Of a stretch of DNA of 64,000 nucleotides, positions 1-7,677 are shown one piece after another. A program made the position numbers and the translations under genes. Origin of the DNA: an uncultured Bacilli bacterium (GTDB lineage Bacteria > Bacillota_I > Bacilli_A > RF39 > UBA660); NCBI GenBank assembly GCA_934101645.1, contig CAKORX010000005.1, positions 54,306 through 118,305 of the forward strand, read 5' to 3'. Under the pieces are notes generated by a model, which saw only the letters and a list, made by a program, of their open reading frames with translations, did not search any database and was not told the origin of the DNA. Position 1 is the stretch's first letter. Each line of letters starts with the position of its first letter.

Positions 1-197
1 ACAGGTTTTTGACCACTAATTAATGTTAAATCATTAACAGCAGCATCAATGAATTTTGAATCATTTGCGCCTTCACCAACTCCCATGTTAATAACAATTT
101 TAGTTATTTTAGGAACTTGCATTACAGTTGTGTAATTAAATTCTTTCATTAAACTTTGTTTAATTTCTTCATCATATAAAGTTTTAAAATTACTCAT
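1..197 (-). CDS. rplE: 50S ribosomal protein L5 (uL5), N-terminal part
   Basis: The first about 65 residues of L5 are present; the rest lies beyond position 1. The start codon is at 195-197 and the product begins MSNFKTLYDEEIKQSLMKEF. The conserved stretch KIVINMGVGEGAN, typical of L5 near residue 35, is visible. L5 binds 5S rRNA in the central protuberance of the large subunit. It follows rplX by 7 bp, the expected order in the spc part of the operon, so it is almost certainly cotranscribed from rpsJ. It is partial only because the window ends. Confidence 0.95.
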   Translation of the reverse strand, partial: MSNFKTLYDEEIKQSLMKEFNYTTVMQVPKITKIVINMGVGEGANDSKFIDAAVNDLTLISGQKP

Positions 198-204
198 AAC
201 TCAC

Positions 205-504
205 CTACTTTGCTTCCTTTTTACTAGCAGTTTTTTTAGTTTCTGCTTTTTTTGTGTCTTTTACTTTTGCTTTTTCTTCCTTAGCATTAGTAATAACTTT
301 TACATTAGATACATGAATTGGTGCTTCAATATCAAATATTCCACCTTTATCTTCAGTAGTTCTAGGTTTTGAATGCTTTTTAACAATATTTAAGCCTTCA
401 ACAACAACTTTATCTAATTTTTTATATGTCTTAATTATTTTGCCTTCTTTTCCTTTATCTTTTCCAGCAATAACTTTAACAGTATCTCCTACTTTAACCT
501 TCAT
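205..504 (-). CDS. rplX: 50S ribosomal protein L24 (uL24)
   Basis: 99 residues. The N-terminal KOW motif reads VKVGDTVKVIAGKDKGKEGK, the hallmark of L24, an early assembly protein of the large subunit that also lies near the exit tunnel. The last 25 residues form a Lys/Ala/Thr-rich tail (KAETKKTASKKEAK) beyond the usual family core; it is probably a flexible rRNA-binding extension. It sits between rplN and rplE as in other bacteria, 8 bp after rplN. Confidence 0.97.
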   Translation of the reverse strand: MKVKVGDTVKVIAGKDKGKEGKIIKTYKKLDKVVVEGLNIVKKHSKPRTTEDKGGIFDIEAPIHVSNVKVITNAKEEKAKVKDTKKAETKKTASKKEAK

Positions 505-512
505 ATATCCTC

Positions 513-881
513 CTATAATACCTCAGGTGCTAAAGATACAATTTTGTTGTATTCTTTTTCACGAAGTTCTCTAGCAACAGGACCAAGAACTCTTGTTCCG
601 ATAGGAGTTTTATCATCTTTAATTAAAACGCAAGCATTGTCATCAAATTTAATATAACTTCCATCTTTTCTTCTAACACCTTGAACTGTTCTTACAACAA
701 CAGCTTTAACAACTTTACCTTCTTTTACAGGGCTATTAGGTATAGCTTTTTTTACTGTTCCGACTATTACATCACCGATATTAGCACTTTTAACTTTACT
801 TCCACCCATAACACGGATAACTAAAAGTTCACGAGCACCGGAATTATCAGCAACTTTTAATCTACTTTCTTGCATTACCAT
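513..881 (-). CDS. rplN: 50S ribosomal protein L14 (uL14)
   Basis: 122 residues, the usual length. It opens MVMQESRLKVADNSGARELL, which matches the L14 signature residue for residue from the first Met, so that start is preferred over Met3. L14 lies at the subunit interface, forms bridge B8 with 16S rRNA, and is the docking site for the silencing factor RsfS. It is in the operon between rpsQ and rplX, with an 11 bp gap after rpsQ. Confidence 0.98.
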   Translation of the reverse strand: MVMQESRLKVADNSGARELLVIRVMGGSKVKSANIGDVIVGTVKKAIPNSPVKEGKVVKAVVVRTVQGVRRKDGSYIKFDDNACVLIKDDKTPIGTRVLGPVARELREKEYNKIVSLAPEVL

Positions 882-892
882 AGTTTTGCCTC

Positions 893-1150
893 CTATAAAA
901 TTACAGCTTTTTCAACAACTTGAACTAATTCATATCTTTTAGTCTTAGATAATGGTCTAGTCATTGAAATTCTAACTGTATCTCCTACTTTAGCTTCATT
1001 TTTTTCATCATGAGCTGCGTATTTTTTAGAGTATTTTACTCTTTTACCATATAATGGATGTTTTTTATAAGTTTCAACTAAAACAGTAATAGTTTTATCA
1101 TTCTTATCACTAACAACTTTTCCAACTAATTCTTGTTTCTTGTTTTCCAT
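893..1150 (-). CDS. rpsQ: 30S ribosomal protein S17 (uS17)
   Basis: 85 residues, as expected for the family. The motif VGKVVSDKNDKTITVLVET followed by HPLYGKRVKYSKKY is diagnostic of S17, an OB-fold primary binder of 16S rRNA needed in early small-subunit assembly. Its start overlaps the rpmC stop by one base (TAATG), which suggests translational coupling with rpmC. Confidence 0.97.
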   Translation of the reverse strand: MENKKQELVGKVVSDKNDKTITVLVETYKKHPLYGKRVKYSKKYAAHDEKNEAKVGDTVRISMTRPLSKTKRYELVQVVEKAVIL

Positions 1151-1350
1151 TATTTTTCACCATCCATTTCTTTTTCTTTTAAAATAGTTTTTAATCTAGC
1201 TATTTCTCTACGAAGATTTCTTAGAACAACAGGTTTTTCTAAAGTTCCAGAAGATTGAGCCATTCTGTTTCTGAAAAGTTCTTCTTTATCTTCTTTAATT
1301 TTCTTAATAATGTCTTCTTTTGACATTTTTCTTATTTCATTAATTTCCAA
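1150..1350 (-). CDS. rpmC: 50S ribosomal protein L29 (uL29)
   Basis: L29 is a two-helix protein by the exit tunnel and part of the docking site for SRP and trigger factor. The helical core KEELFRNRM and the later LRREIARLKTILKE are recognisable. No ATG fits. A GTG at 1357-1359 would sit one base from the Shine-Dalgarno AAGGAG, whereas the TTG at 1348-1350 lies 10 bases downstream and gives MEINEIRKMSKEDI, which aligns without gaps to B. subtilis MKANEIRDLTTAEI. I therefore choose TTG, giving 66 residues. The start lies inside the 3' end of rplP, implying coupling. Confidence 0.9.
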   Translation of the reverse strand: MEINEIRKMSKEDIIKKIKEDKEELFRNRMAQSSGTLEKPVVLRNLRREIARLKTILKEKEMDGEK

Positions 1351-1765
1351 GAGTTTCACTCTCCTTCATAACAAATTTTGTTTTGATTGGAAGTTTATGT
1401 GAAGCAAGTCTTAAAGCTTCTCTAGCTATTTCTTCAGAAACATCACTTATTTCAAACATGATTTTTCCTTCTTTAACTACTGCTACCCATTCTTCAACAT
1501 TACCTTTACCTTTACCTTGTCTAGTTTCTAAAGGTTTTCTAGTTCTAGGCATATGAGGGAAAATGTTAATATAAACTTTTCCTCCCCTTTTCATATAACG
1601 AGTCATAGCAATACGAGCGGCTTCAATTTGACGAGCAGATATCCATCCACCTTCCATTGCTTTTAAACCAAATTCACCATTAGTTAGAGTAAGATTACCT
1701 TTTGCTTTGCCTTCGTAACTTAATCTATGACTTTTACGATATTTAGTTCTTTTTGGCATTAACAT
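1340..1765 (-). CDS. rplP: 50S ribosomal protein L16 (uL16)
   Basis: The product of about 141 residues begins MLMPKRTKYRKSHRLSYEGK; family members normally begin at MPKRTKYRK. The upstream ATG at 1763-1765 has the better spacing to the Shine-Dalgarno GGGAGAG, so two extra residues are likely. L16 is a late assembly protein that contacts the tRNA elbow near the A and P sites. Conserved KRGGKVYINIFPHMPRTRKP and GKGKGNVEEWVAVV are visible. It overlaps the end of rpsC by about 23 bp, and the start of rpmC lies within its own 3' end. Confidence 0.97.
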   Translation of the reverse strand: MLMPKRTKYRKSHRLSYEGKAKGNLTLTNGEFGLKAMEGGWISARQIEAARIAMTRYMKRGGKVYINIFPHMPRTRKPLETRQGKGKGNVEEWVAVVKEGKIMFEISDVSEEIAREALRLASHKLPIKTKFVMKESETLGN

Positions 1766-2420
1766 TTTTCATCTCTCCCTTCTTGGCATTTTTAGTTTTT
1801 AGTATTTCATCTTTATAAATCCATACTTTAACTCCAATTTTTCCATAAATTGTATTTGCTTCACTAACTGCATAATCAACGTCAGCTCTAATTGTATGAA
1901 GAGGTACTGTTCCTTCAGTATAGCCTTCAGTTCTAGCCATTTCAGCACCACCAAGTCTTCCAGAAACAGCAGTCTTAATACCTCTTGCTCCAGCCTTCAT
2001 TGTATTTCTGATAGCTCTTTTTTGTACGCTTCTAAAAGGAGCCCTGTTTTCAATTTGCATTGCAATATTGTCAGCAACTAGTTGAGCATTTAAATCAGGA
2101 TTTTTTTCTTCAACAATGTTAATGTATACATCTTCATTAACAAGTTTTGAAATTTTCTTTCTTAATTTTTCAATATCTTCACCACCACGGCCAATTATAA
2201 CACCAGGTCTAGCAGTAAAGATTGTTAATTCAACTTTATTTTTTCTTCTTTCAATAACAACTTTTGATATAGAAGCACTTTTAAGATTCTTTTCAATATA
2301 TTCTCTTATTTTGATATCATTGATTAATTTATCAGAATAATCTTTTTCAGCATACCATCTAGAATCCCAATCTTTATTAACACCAATACGATATCCTATA
2401 GGATTTACTTTTTGACCCAT
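1743..2420 (-). CDS. rpsC: 30S ribosomal protein S3 (uS3)
   Basis: 225 residues. It starts MGQKVNPIGYRIGVNKDWDS and carries the type II KH domain motif VIIGRGG at residues 74-80, then the C-terminal S3 domain GARGIKTAVSGRLGGAEMAR. S3 lines the mRNA entry channel and contributes to ribosomal helicase activity. A short Lys/Asn tail closes the protein. It follows rplV with a one-base gap and overlaps rplP. Confidence 0.98.
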   Translation of the reverse strand: MGQKVNPIGYRIGVNKDWDSRWYAEKDYSDKLINDIKIREYIEKNLKSASISKVVIERRKNKVELTIFTARPGVIIGRGGEDIEKLRKKISKLVNEDVYINIVEEKNPDLNAQLVADNIAMQIENRAPFRSVQKRAIRNTMKAGARGIKTAVSGRLGGAEMARTEGYTEGTVPLHTIRADVDYAVSEANTIYGKIGVKVWIYKDEILKTKNAKKGEMKNVNAKKN

Positions 2421-2421
2421 A

Positions 2422-2769
2422 CTATTTTGTTTCCTCCTTATTATCAGTTACATATACAACGATATGACTTGTTCTTTTATCATGTCTATCAACATTTCCA
2501 CGAGATGCAAATTGGATTCTCTTATAAATAGGTCCTGGATTAATAAAGCATTTACTTATTACTAAATCTTTTTCGTTTGCACCGTTATTATTAACAGCAT
2601 TTGCAACTGCAGAATTTAAAACCTTTAAAATAAGTGAACTTGCTTTTGTATTTGTATTTTCTAGAATTCCTCTAGCTGTTTCAACATCTTTTCCACGAAT
2701 TAAATCCATAGTCATTCTAGCAAGTCTAGGTTTAATCATTGCAGTATTATGTTTTGCATAAGTTTCCAT
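2422..2769 (-). CDS. rplV: 50S ribosomal protein L22 (uL22)
   Basis: 115 residues. The body contains MTMDLIRGKDVETARGIL and the C-terminal hairpin end FASRGNVDRHDKRTSHIVV, where L22 reaches into the exit tunnel; this loop is the macrolide-resistance hotspot. The N-terminus (METYAKHNTAMIKPRLARM) diverges from the common ISPRKxR form, reading IKPRLAR. It lies between rpsS and rpsC. Confidence 0.97.
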   Translation of the reverse strand: METYAKHNTAMIKPRLARMTMDLIRGKDVETARGILENTNTKASSLILKVLNSAVANAVNNNGANEKDLVISKCFINPGPIYKRIQFASRGNVDRHDKRTSHIVVYVTDNKEETK

Positions 2770-2777
2770 TTTTCCTC

Positions 2778-3041
2778 CTATTTATTTCCAGCATGGCCAG
2801 TAAATTTACGTGTTTGAGAAAATTCTCCCAATTTATGGCCAACCATTTCCTCAGTAATATAAACTGGAATAAAATCTTTACCATTATGAACTGCAATTGT
2901 ATGTCCTACAAATTCAGGATAAATAGTACTTCTTCTTGACCAAGTTTTAACAACTGATTTTTTATTATCTTCATTTAATTTTTTGATTTTTTTCATGATG
3001 CTATCGTCAACGAAAGCACCCTTCTTTAAACTTCTTGCCAT
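2778..3041 (-). CDS. rpsS: 30S ribosomal protein S19 (uS19)
   Basis: 87 residues. It starts MARSLKKGAFVDDSI and contains RRSTIYPEFVGHTIAVHNGK and HKLGEFSQTRKFTGHAG, all signature segments of S19. The protein sits in the head of the small subunit, contacts S13 and helps position A-site tRNA. It is in the operon between rplB and rplV. Confidence 0.98.
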   Translation of the reverse strand: MARSLKKGAFVDDSIMKKIKKLNEDNKKSVVKTWSRRSTIYPEFVGHTIAVHNGKDFIPVYITEEMVGHKLGEFSQTRKFTGHAGNK

Positions 3042-3049
3042 TTTTCCTC

Positions 3050-3880
3050 CTATTTAGTCTTCCTACTTATAATAAGTTTGCTAGATGCCTTTTTAGGTTT
3101 TCTAGTTTTAACGCCAAGAGCAGGTTTACCCCAAGGAGTCATTGGACTCTTTCTACCAATTGGAGCACGTCCTTCTCCACCACCATGAGGGTGATCGTTA
3201 GGATTCATAACAGAACCACGGTTAGTAGGTCTAATTCCTAGATATCTAGTTCTACCAGCTTTACCTAAATTAACAAGATTTGCATCTTCATTTCCAACTA
3301 CACCAATAGTTGCAATACATCTATCAAGAATCTTTCTTGTTTCTCCAGATTGAAGTCTAACTAAAACATATTTATCTTCTCTACCTAAAATTTGAGCAGA
3401 TGCTCCAGCACTACGACAAATTTCAGCACCTTTGCCAGGTTTTAATTCAATACAATGAACTAAAGTTCCAACTGGAATATTTTTTAAAGGTAATGCATTA
3501 CCAACTTTAATATCAGCGTTTTCGCCATTTTCAATAATTGCACCAACTTTTAATTCTTTAGGAGCGATAATATATCTTTTTTCTCCGTCTTTATAATTAA
3601 TTAATGCAATATTTGCTGTTCTATTTGGATCATATTCGATAGTAGCAACTCTACCAGTAACGCCGACTTTATCTCTCTTATAATCAATAATACGATATTT
3701 TCTTTTAGCACCGCCGCCAATATGTCTAACGGTCATTTTACCTTGGTTATTTCTTCCACCAGATTTTTTTACTTTTGCAAGTAAGCCTTTAGTAGGAGTT
3801 TTTGTAGTTATTTCTTCATTTGCAAGAGTACTCATGCCTCTTCTACCATTTGTAACTGGTTTATAATGTCTTATTGCCAT
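3050..3880 (-). CDS. rplB: 50S ribosomal protein L2 (uL2)
   Basis: 276 residues, the normal length. It opens MAIRHYKPVTNGRRGMS and has the C-terminal segment MNPNDHPHGGGEGRAPIGR with the conserved His needed near the peptidyl transferase centre. L2 is a primary 23S rRNA binder required for subunit association and peptidyl transfer. It lies between rplW and rpsS. Confidence 0.99.
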   Translation of the reverse strand: MAIRHYKPVTNGRRGMSTLANEEITTKTPTKGLLAKVKKSGGRNNQGKMTVRHIGGGAKRKYRIIDYKRDKVGVTGRVATIEYDPNRTANIALINYKDGEKRYIIAPKELKVGAIIENGENADIKVGNALPLKNIPVGTLVHCIELKPGKGAEICRSAGASAQILGREDKYVLVRLQSGETRKILDRCIATIGVVGNEDANLVNLGKAGRTRYLGIRPTNRGSVMNPNDHPHGGGEGRAPIGRKSPMTPWGKPALGVKTRKPKKASSKLIISRKTK

Positions 3881-3895
3881 AATTTCTCCTTTCTA

Positions 3896-4171
3896 CTAAA
3901 GTTCTATAGAAGAACCATCTTTAAGTGTAACAATTGCTTTTTTATATGTTTTTGTTCTTCCTTGATACTTTCCAACTCTTCTTTTTTTAGATTTAGTGTT
4001 TAGAGTATTAACACTTTTAACTTGAACATTAAATGCTTCTTCTACAGCTTTTTTAATTTCAGTCTTATTAGCATCCTTGGCTACTTTAAATGTATAAACA
4101 TTTTCATTTCTAAGTGTCATAGTTTTTTCAGTAACTACTGGAGCTATTATAATATCAGAATAATGTTTCAT
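3896..4171 (-). CDS. rplW: 50S ribosomal protein L23 (uL23)
   Basis: 91 residues. VVTEKTMTLRNENVYTFKVA and the later KRRVGKYQGRTKTYKKAIVTL are standard L23 segments. L23 rings the exit tunnel and is the main docking point for trigger factor and SRP. Its ATG shares one base with the rplD stop (TAATG), indicating coupling. Confidence 0.98.
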   Translation of the reverse strand: MKHYSDIIIAPVVTEKTMTLRNENVYTFKVAKDANKTEIKKAVEEAFNVQVKSVNTLNTKSKKRRVGKYQGRTKTYKKAIVTLKDGSSIEL

Positions 4172-4794
4172 TAATTAAGAGCCTCCTCTACCATTTTAAT
4201 GCTAGTTTCATCAAATACAATGTAATCAGCATTTAATATATCATATACGTTAATTTCATCTGGAAATAATACAAGTACATTGTCCAAATTTCTAGTTGAC
4301 ATATATAAATTTTCTGCATCTTCTGATGCTATGAATAAAATTTTACCAGTTAATTTTAAATTATTTAATAATTCAATTCCTGTTTTTGTTTTTAAATCGT
4401 TAAGTTTTAAGCTATCAACTACAATTAATTTCTTTTCGTTTAATTTACTAGTTAAAGCACTCTTTAACGCTAACACTCTTTCTTTACGATTAATCTTAAA
4501 TGTATAATCTCTAGGAGTTGGTCCAAATACTATTCCGCCTTTTCTCCATTGAGCAGCACGTATAGAACCTTGTCTTGCTCTACCAGTACCTTTTTGTTTC
4601 CATGGTTTTCTTCCACCGCCAGATACTTCACTTCTAGTTTTTGCTTTAGCAGTTCCTTGTCTTGAAGCATCAAGTTGAAGTCTAACCATTTTTTTCATAG
4701 CAAGATCATTTACTTCAATTCCAAATACTTTAGAATTTAGTGTAATGTCATTTACTTTTTCGCCTTTTAAATTATTAATACTTATCTTTGTCAT
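4171..4794 (-). CDS. rplD: 50S ribosomal protein L4 (uL4)
   Basis: 207 residues. The extended loop with ARSEVSGG-like sequence is seen as TRSEVSGGGRKPWKQKGTGR, followed by GSIRAAQWRKGGIVFGP. This loop reaches into the exit tunnel. In E. coli L4 is also the autogenous regulator of the S10 operon; in this lineage regulation through the leader upstream of rpsJ is only an inference. It is preceded by rplC with a 20 bp gap. Confidence 0.98.
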   Translation of the reverse strand: MTKISINNLKGEKVNDITLNSKVFGIEVNDLAMKKMVRLQLDASRQGTAKAKTRSEVSGGGRKPWKQKGTGRARQGSIRAAQWRKGGIVFGPTPRDYTFKINRKERVLALKSALTSKLNEKKLIVVDSLKLNDLKTKTGIELLNNLKLTGKILFIASEDAENLYMSTRNLDNVLVLFPDEINVYDILNADYIVFDETSIKMVEEALN

Positions 4795-4814
4795 TTTTAT
4801 CCTCCTTTAAAAGA

Positions 4815-5543
4815 CTACTTGTCTTCCTTTACAACTTCATTAGTTTCAGTAGTAATTTCTTCAACTACATCAGCAACTGCTTCTGGTTCATAAGAAATAA
4901 TTTCTTTTGGATTCATTTTCTTATTTCCTTTAACTGCAGTTCTAATTAAAATTAATGAATTTTTTGCGCCAGGTACATTTCCACTTATTAAAATGTAATT
5001 TTCATTTTTGTTTGTTTCAATTACTTCAAGATTTTGAATTGTAACTGTTTCAACACCCATGTGTCCAGCTAATTTTTTACCTTTAAGAACTCTTTTAGGA
5101 AGCATTGTTCCAAGAGATCCTGGTCTTCTATGATAATGTGAACCATGTCCCATAGGTCCTCTAGATTGATTGTGTCTTTTAATAACACCAGCAAATCCTT
5201 TACCTTTAGTAGTTCCAGTTACATCAACTATTTCTCCTACTGTAAATAAATCTGCAGCAATCTCATCTCCTACATTATAAGAGCCTTCAAAATCTCTTAT
5301 TTCTTTTAAGAAGCGCTTAGGAGTTGTGTTTGCTTTTTTTGCACTTCCGATTTCAGCCTTAGTGGCTCTAGATTCTTTTTTGTCAATAGCGCCAAGTTGA
5401 ATTGCATTATAACCGTCTTTTTCAACTGTTTTAATTTGCATTACTTTATTAGGTAAAACTTCAATAACTGTAACAGGTAAAAGTCTTCCTTCTTTAGTAA
5501 ATACGCTAGTCATTCCAACTTTACGTCCTAAGATTCCTTTCAT
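4815..5543 (-). CDS. rplC: 50S ribosomal protein L3 (uL3)
   Basis: 242 residues, longer than the usual about 209. It begins MKGILGRKVGMTSVF. The central finger near residues 111-150 reads KGKGFAGVIKRHNQSRGP then GSHYHRRPGSLG and approaches the peptidyl transferase centre. The extra length is an acidic Glu/Val/Thr-rich tail of about 30 residues after the family core. Second gene of the operon, 20 bp after rpsJ. Confidence 0.98.
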   Translation of the reverse strand: MKGILGRKVGMTSVFTKEGRLLPVTVIEVLPNKVMQIKTVEKDGYNAIQLGAIDKKESRATKAEIGSAKKANTTPKRFLKEIRDFEGSYNVGDEIAADLFTVGEIVDVTGTTKGKGFAGVIKRHNQSRGPMGHGSHYHRRPGSLGTMLPKRVLKGKKLAGHMGVETVTIQNLEVIETNKNENYILISGNVPGAKNSLILIRTAVKGNKKMNPKEIISYEPEAVADVVEEITTETNEVVKEDK

Positions 5544-5563
5544 TTTTTCTTTCCTTCCTTTTC

Positions 5564-5872
5564 TTATAATTTAATATTGATTTGTACGCCACTTGGTAAA
5601 TCTAAATGAGTAAGCGCATCAACTGTTTCTTTGCTTGGATTTTTAATATCTATAAGTCTCTTGTGAGTTCTTCTTTCAAATTGTTCACGAGAATCTTTAT
5701 ATTTATGTACAGCTCTTAATACTGTAAATTTTTCAATTTCAGTAGGTAGAGGTACAGGTCCAGATATTTCTCCTCCAGTTCTTTTTACTGTTTCGCATAT
5801 TTTTCCAGCAGCTACGTCAAGGATTCTGTGGTCATATGCTTTCAAAGTAATACGAATTTCTTGTTTTGCCAT
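5564..5872 (-). CDS. rpsJ: 30S ribosomal protein S10 (uS10/NusE)
   Basis: 102 residues, standard size. Start MAKQEIRITLKAYDHRILD at 5870-5872 is preceded by a good Shine-Dalgarno (AAAGGAG) 7-8 bases upstream; the frame stays open further upstream but without family similarity. Conserved GPVPLPTEIEKFTVLR and REQFERRTHKRLIDI are present. S10 is a small-subunit head protein and, as NusE, a transcription antitermination factor. It is the first gene of the operon, behind a structured leader and promoter. Confidence 0.98.
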   Translation of the reverse strand: MAKQEIRITLKAYDHRILDVAAGKICETVKRTGGEISGPVPLPTEIEKFTVLRAVHKYKDSREQFERRTHKRLIDIKNPSKETVDALTHLDLPSGVQINIKL

Positions 5873-6000
5873 ATTATTGTTCTCCTTTCGTCTATATTTA
5901 ATATAGGCTTGCTCCGTACAAATTACCCGAAACATTAGAAATATATTTACCAACTATTCCTAGTGTATCAGCAACCTCGTACATCATCGCAGTCATACAA
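5873..6000 (-). promoter_or_regulatory. Structured 5' leader of the S10 operon
   Basis: About 130 bases of untranslated leader precede rpsJ. On the minus strand GGUUGCU (5970-5976) can pair with AGCAAGCC (5906-5913) with one bulged G. This long stem encloses a second hairpin, GGAAUA (5955-5960) with UAUUUC (5938-5943). The pairings are visible directly. That it is a ribosomal-protein autoregulatory leader like other S10 leaders is inference from position and structure. Confidence 0.65.
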
Positions 6001-6005
6001 AACCA

Positions 6006-6035
6006 ATAATAACACATATTTATGCATAATTGCAA
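6006..6035 (-). promoter_or_regulatory. Promoter of the S10 operon
   Basis: Minus-strand -35 TTGCAA (6030-6035), 17 bp spacer, -10 TTATTA (6007-6012); shifting by one gives TATTAT with an 18 bp spacer. TGTG lies just before the -10. It stands about 135 bases upstream of the rpsJ start, matching the leader length. Confidence 0.75.
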
Positions 6036-6059
6036 GTGTTTTTTCACTATTTTTTCAAT

Positions 6060-6084
6060 AAAAAAAGCAATTTTGTTAAATTGC
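6060..6084 (-). terminator. Terminator after gpmI
   Basis: Minus-strand stem GCAATTT / AAATTGC with loop AACA, followed by a run of seven T. The hairpin starts within the last gpmI codons and includes the stop codon. It separates gpmI from the S10 promoter. Confidence 0.85.
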
Positions 6085-7587
6085 CTTCTTATCATTTATT
6101 ATTAATGATTCTCCTGTCATTTCTTCAGGTATAGAAATGTCCATATAATCAAGTATTGTTGGTGCCACATTTGTTAAATCTCCCTCTTCTTTTAGTTCAA
6201 TTTTTTCATCGCTTATAACAAATGGTACATCAGCTAAACTATGTGTTGTACAAACACTGCCATCTGTATTTATCATTGTATCAGCATTTCCATGGTCCGC
6301 AAGTAATACAATTGTATAAAAATTGTCTTCAGCAGCTTGAACTATTTTACTAAAACAAATATCAACTGCCATACATGCTTTTGTTGCGGCATCCATACTT
6401 CCAGTATGGCCTACCATATCTGGATTTGCAAAATTTACTAATATAAAATCATAATCTTGTTCCATGCACGTAATTACCTTTTTAGTTACACTAATCGCAC
6501 TCATTTCAGGTTTTAAATCATAAGTTGCTACATCTGGAGAAGGAATATGAAATTTATCAGTACCAGGAAGTTTTCCTTCATAGCCTTCATCAAAGAAATA
6601 AGTTACATGAGGATATTTTTCGCTTTCAGCTATTCTTGCTTGTGTTAGTCCAAGTTTTGAAAAATAAAGTCCCAAACTATTTTCAACTTTAGGTTCTTCT
6701 ATTAAGACGTTAGCATTGATTGCTTTATCATGATTAAAGAAAGTAAATAATTCTAAATTAGGCATTTCAATTGTTGGGAATGCATTAAATTTTGGATTTG
6801 TTAAAGCAAGTAATATTTGTTTGCTTCTATCAGTTCTGTAATTCATCCAAAATAAAATATCCTCATTTTTTATTAATCCATTATGATCCACAAGCATAGG
6901 TTTTAAAAATTCATCTGTAACGCCTTTTTCATAACTTGCATTTATCGCAGATTGTATATTTAATATTTCTACTGAACTACCCTTAGTAATTAAATCATAA
7001 TACAGTTTTGTTCTATCATAATTTTCATCTCTATCCATTGCATAATATCTTCCACATACTGTAGCTATTGAACCAATTTTATTTTTTTTAATAATAGATT
7101 CAATCATAGAAATGTATTTATAAGAAGATTGTGTATCAGTATCTCTTCCATCAGTAATTAAATGAAAATAAATTTCTTTAAATCCTAATTTTATTAGATA
7201 ATTATATAAATTAATAAAATCATCAATTCCAGCATGAACATTGCCATCACTTGCTAAACCCATGATATGAACTCTTTTATTTAAATTATTTTTCAAATCT
7301 AGAAATGCCTCGTTATTGCACTCATCAAGTTTTTCTAAAAATCTATCAGTCAAAATTTCTCTAGAGTAAATTCTTCTTCCAGCACCAATAGTCATATGGC
7401 CAATTTCACTATTCCCAAATTGTCCATCATGCAAACCAACATAGTGACCGCTAGCATGTAAAGTCGAATGAGGATACTTATTATAAAACTCATTAAAATT
7501 TACCATATTGGCTTTTTTTATGGCATTACCATCTTCGTCATTTCTAATTCCAAATCCATCAAATATAATTGTTAATATCTTTTTCAT
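6076..7587 (-). CDS. gpmI: 2,3-bisphosphoglycerate-independent phosphoglycerate mutase
   Basis: 503 residues, close to the usual 510. It interconverts 3- and 2-phosphoglycerate in glycolysis with two Mn ions. The start Met at 7585-7587 gives MKKILTIIFDGFG, the family N-terminus with the metal-binding Asp10. The phosphoserine nucleophile is Ser60 in GQFGNSEIGH. GRYYAMDRDENYDRT and LLADHGNADTM supply further active-site and metal residues. The frame is open 26 codons further upstream but without family similarity. Terminated by a hairpin overlapping the stop. Confidence 0.97.
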   Translation of the reverse strand: MKKILTIIFDGFGIRNDEDGNAIKKANMVNFNEFYNKYPHSTLHASGHYVGLHDGQFGNSEIGHMTIGAGRRIYSREILTDRFLEKLDECNNEAFLDLKNNLNKRVHIMGLASDGNVHAGIDDFINLYNYLIKLGFKEIYFHLITDGRDTDTQSSYKYISMIESIIKKNKIGSIATVCGRYYAMDRDENYDRTKLYYDLITKGSSVEILNIQSAINASYEKGVTDEFLKPMLVDHNGLIKNEDILFWMNYRTDRSKQILLALTNPKFNAFPTIEMPNLELFTFFNHDKAINANVLIEEPKVENSLGLYFSKLGLTQARIAESEKYPHVTYFFDEGYEGKLPGTDKFHIPSPDVATYDLKPEMSAISVTKKVITCMEQDYDFILVNFANPDMVGHTGSMDAATKACMAVDICFSKIVQAAEDNFYTIVLLADHGNADTMINTDGSVCTTHSLADVPFVISDEKIELKEEGDLTNVAPTILDYMDISIPEEMTGESLIINDKKAI

Positions 7588-7677
7588 AAACTCAAATCTT
7601 TCTAAAGAAATAATATCACATACTAGATTTTTTTTCAAATATATTAAAATAGAAAAAAATTGCACTTAAGCAATTTT

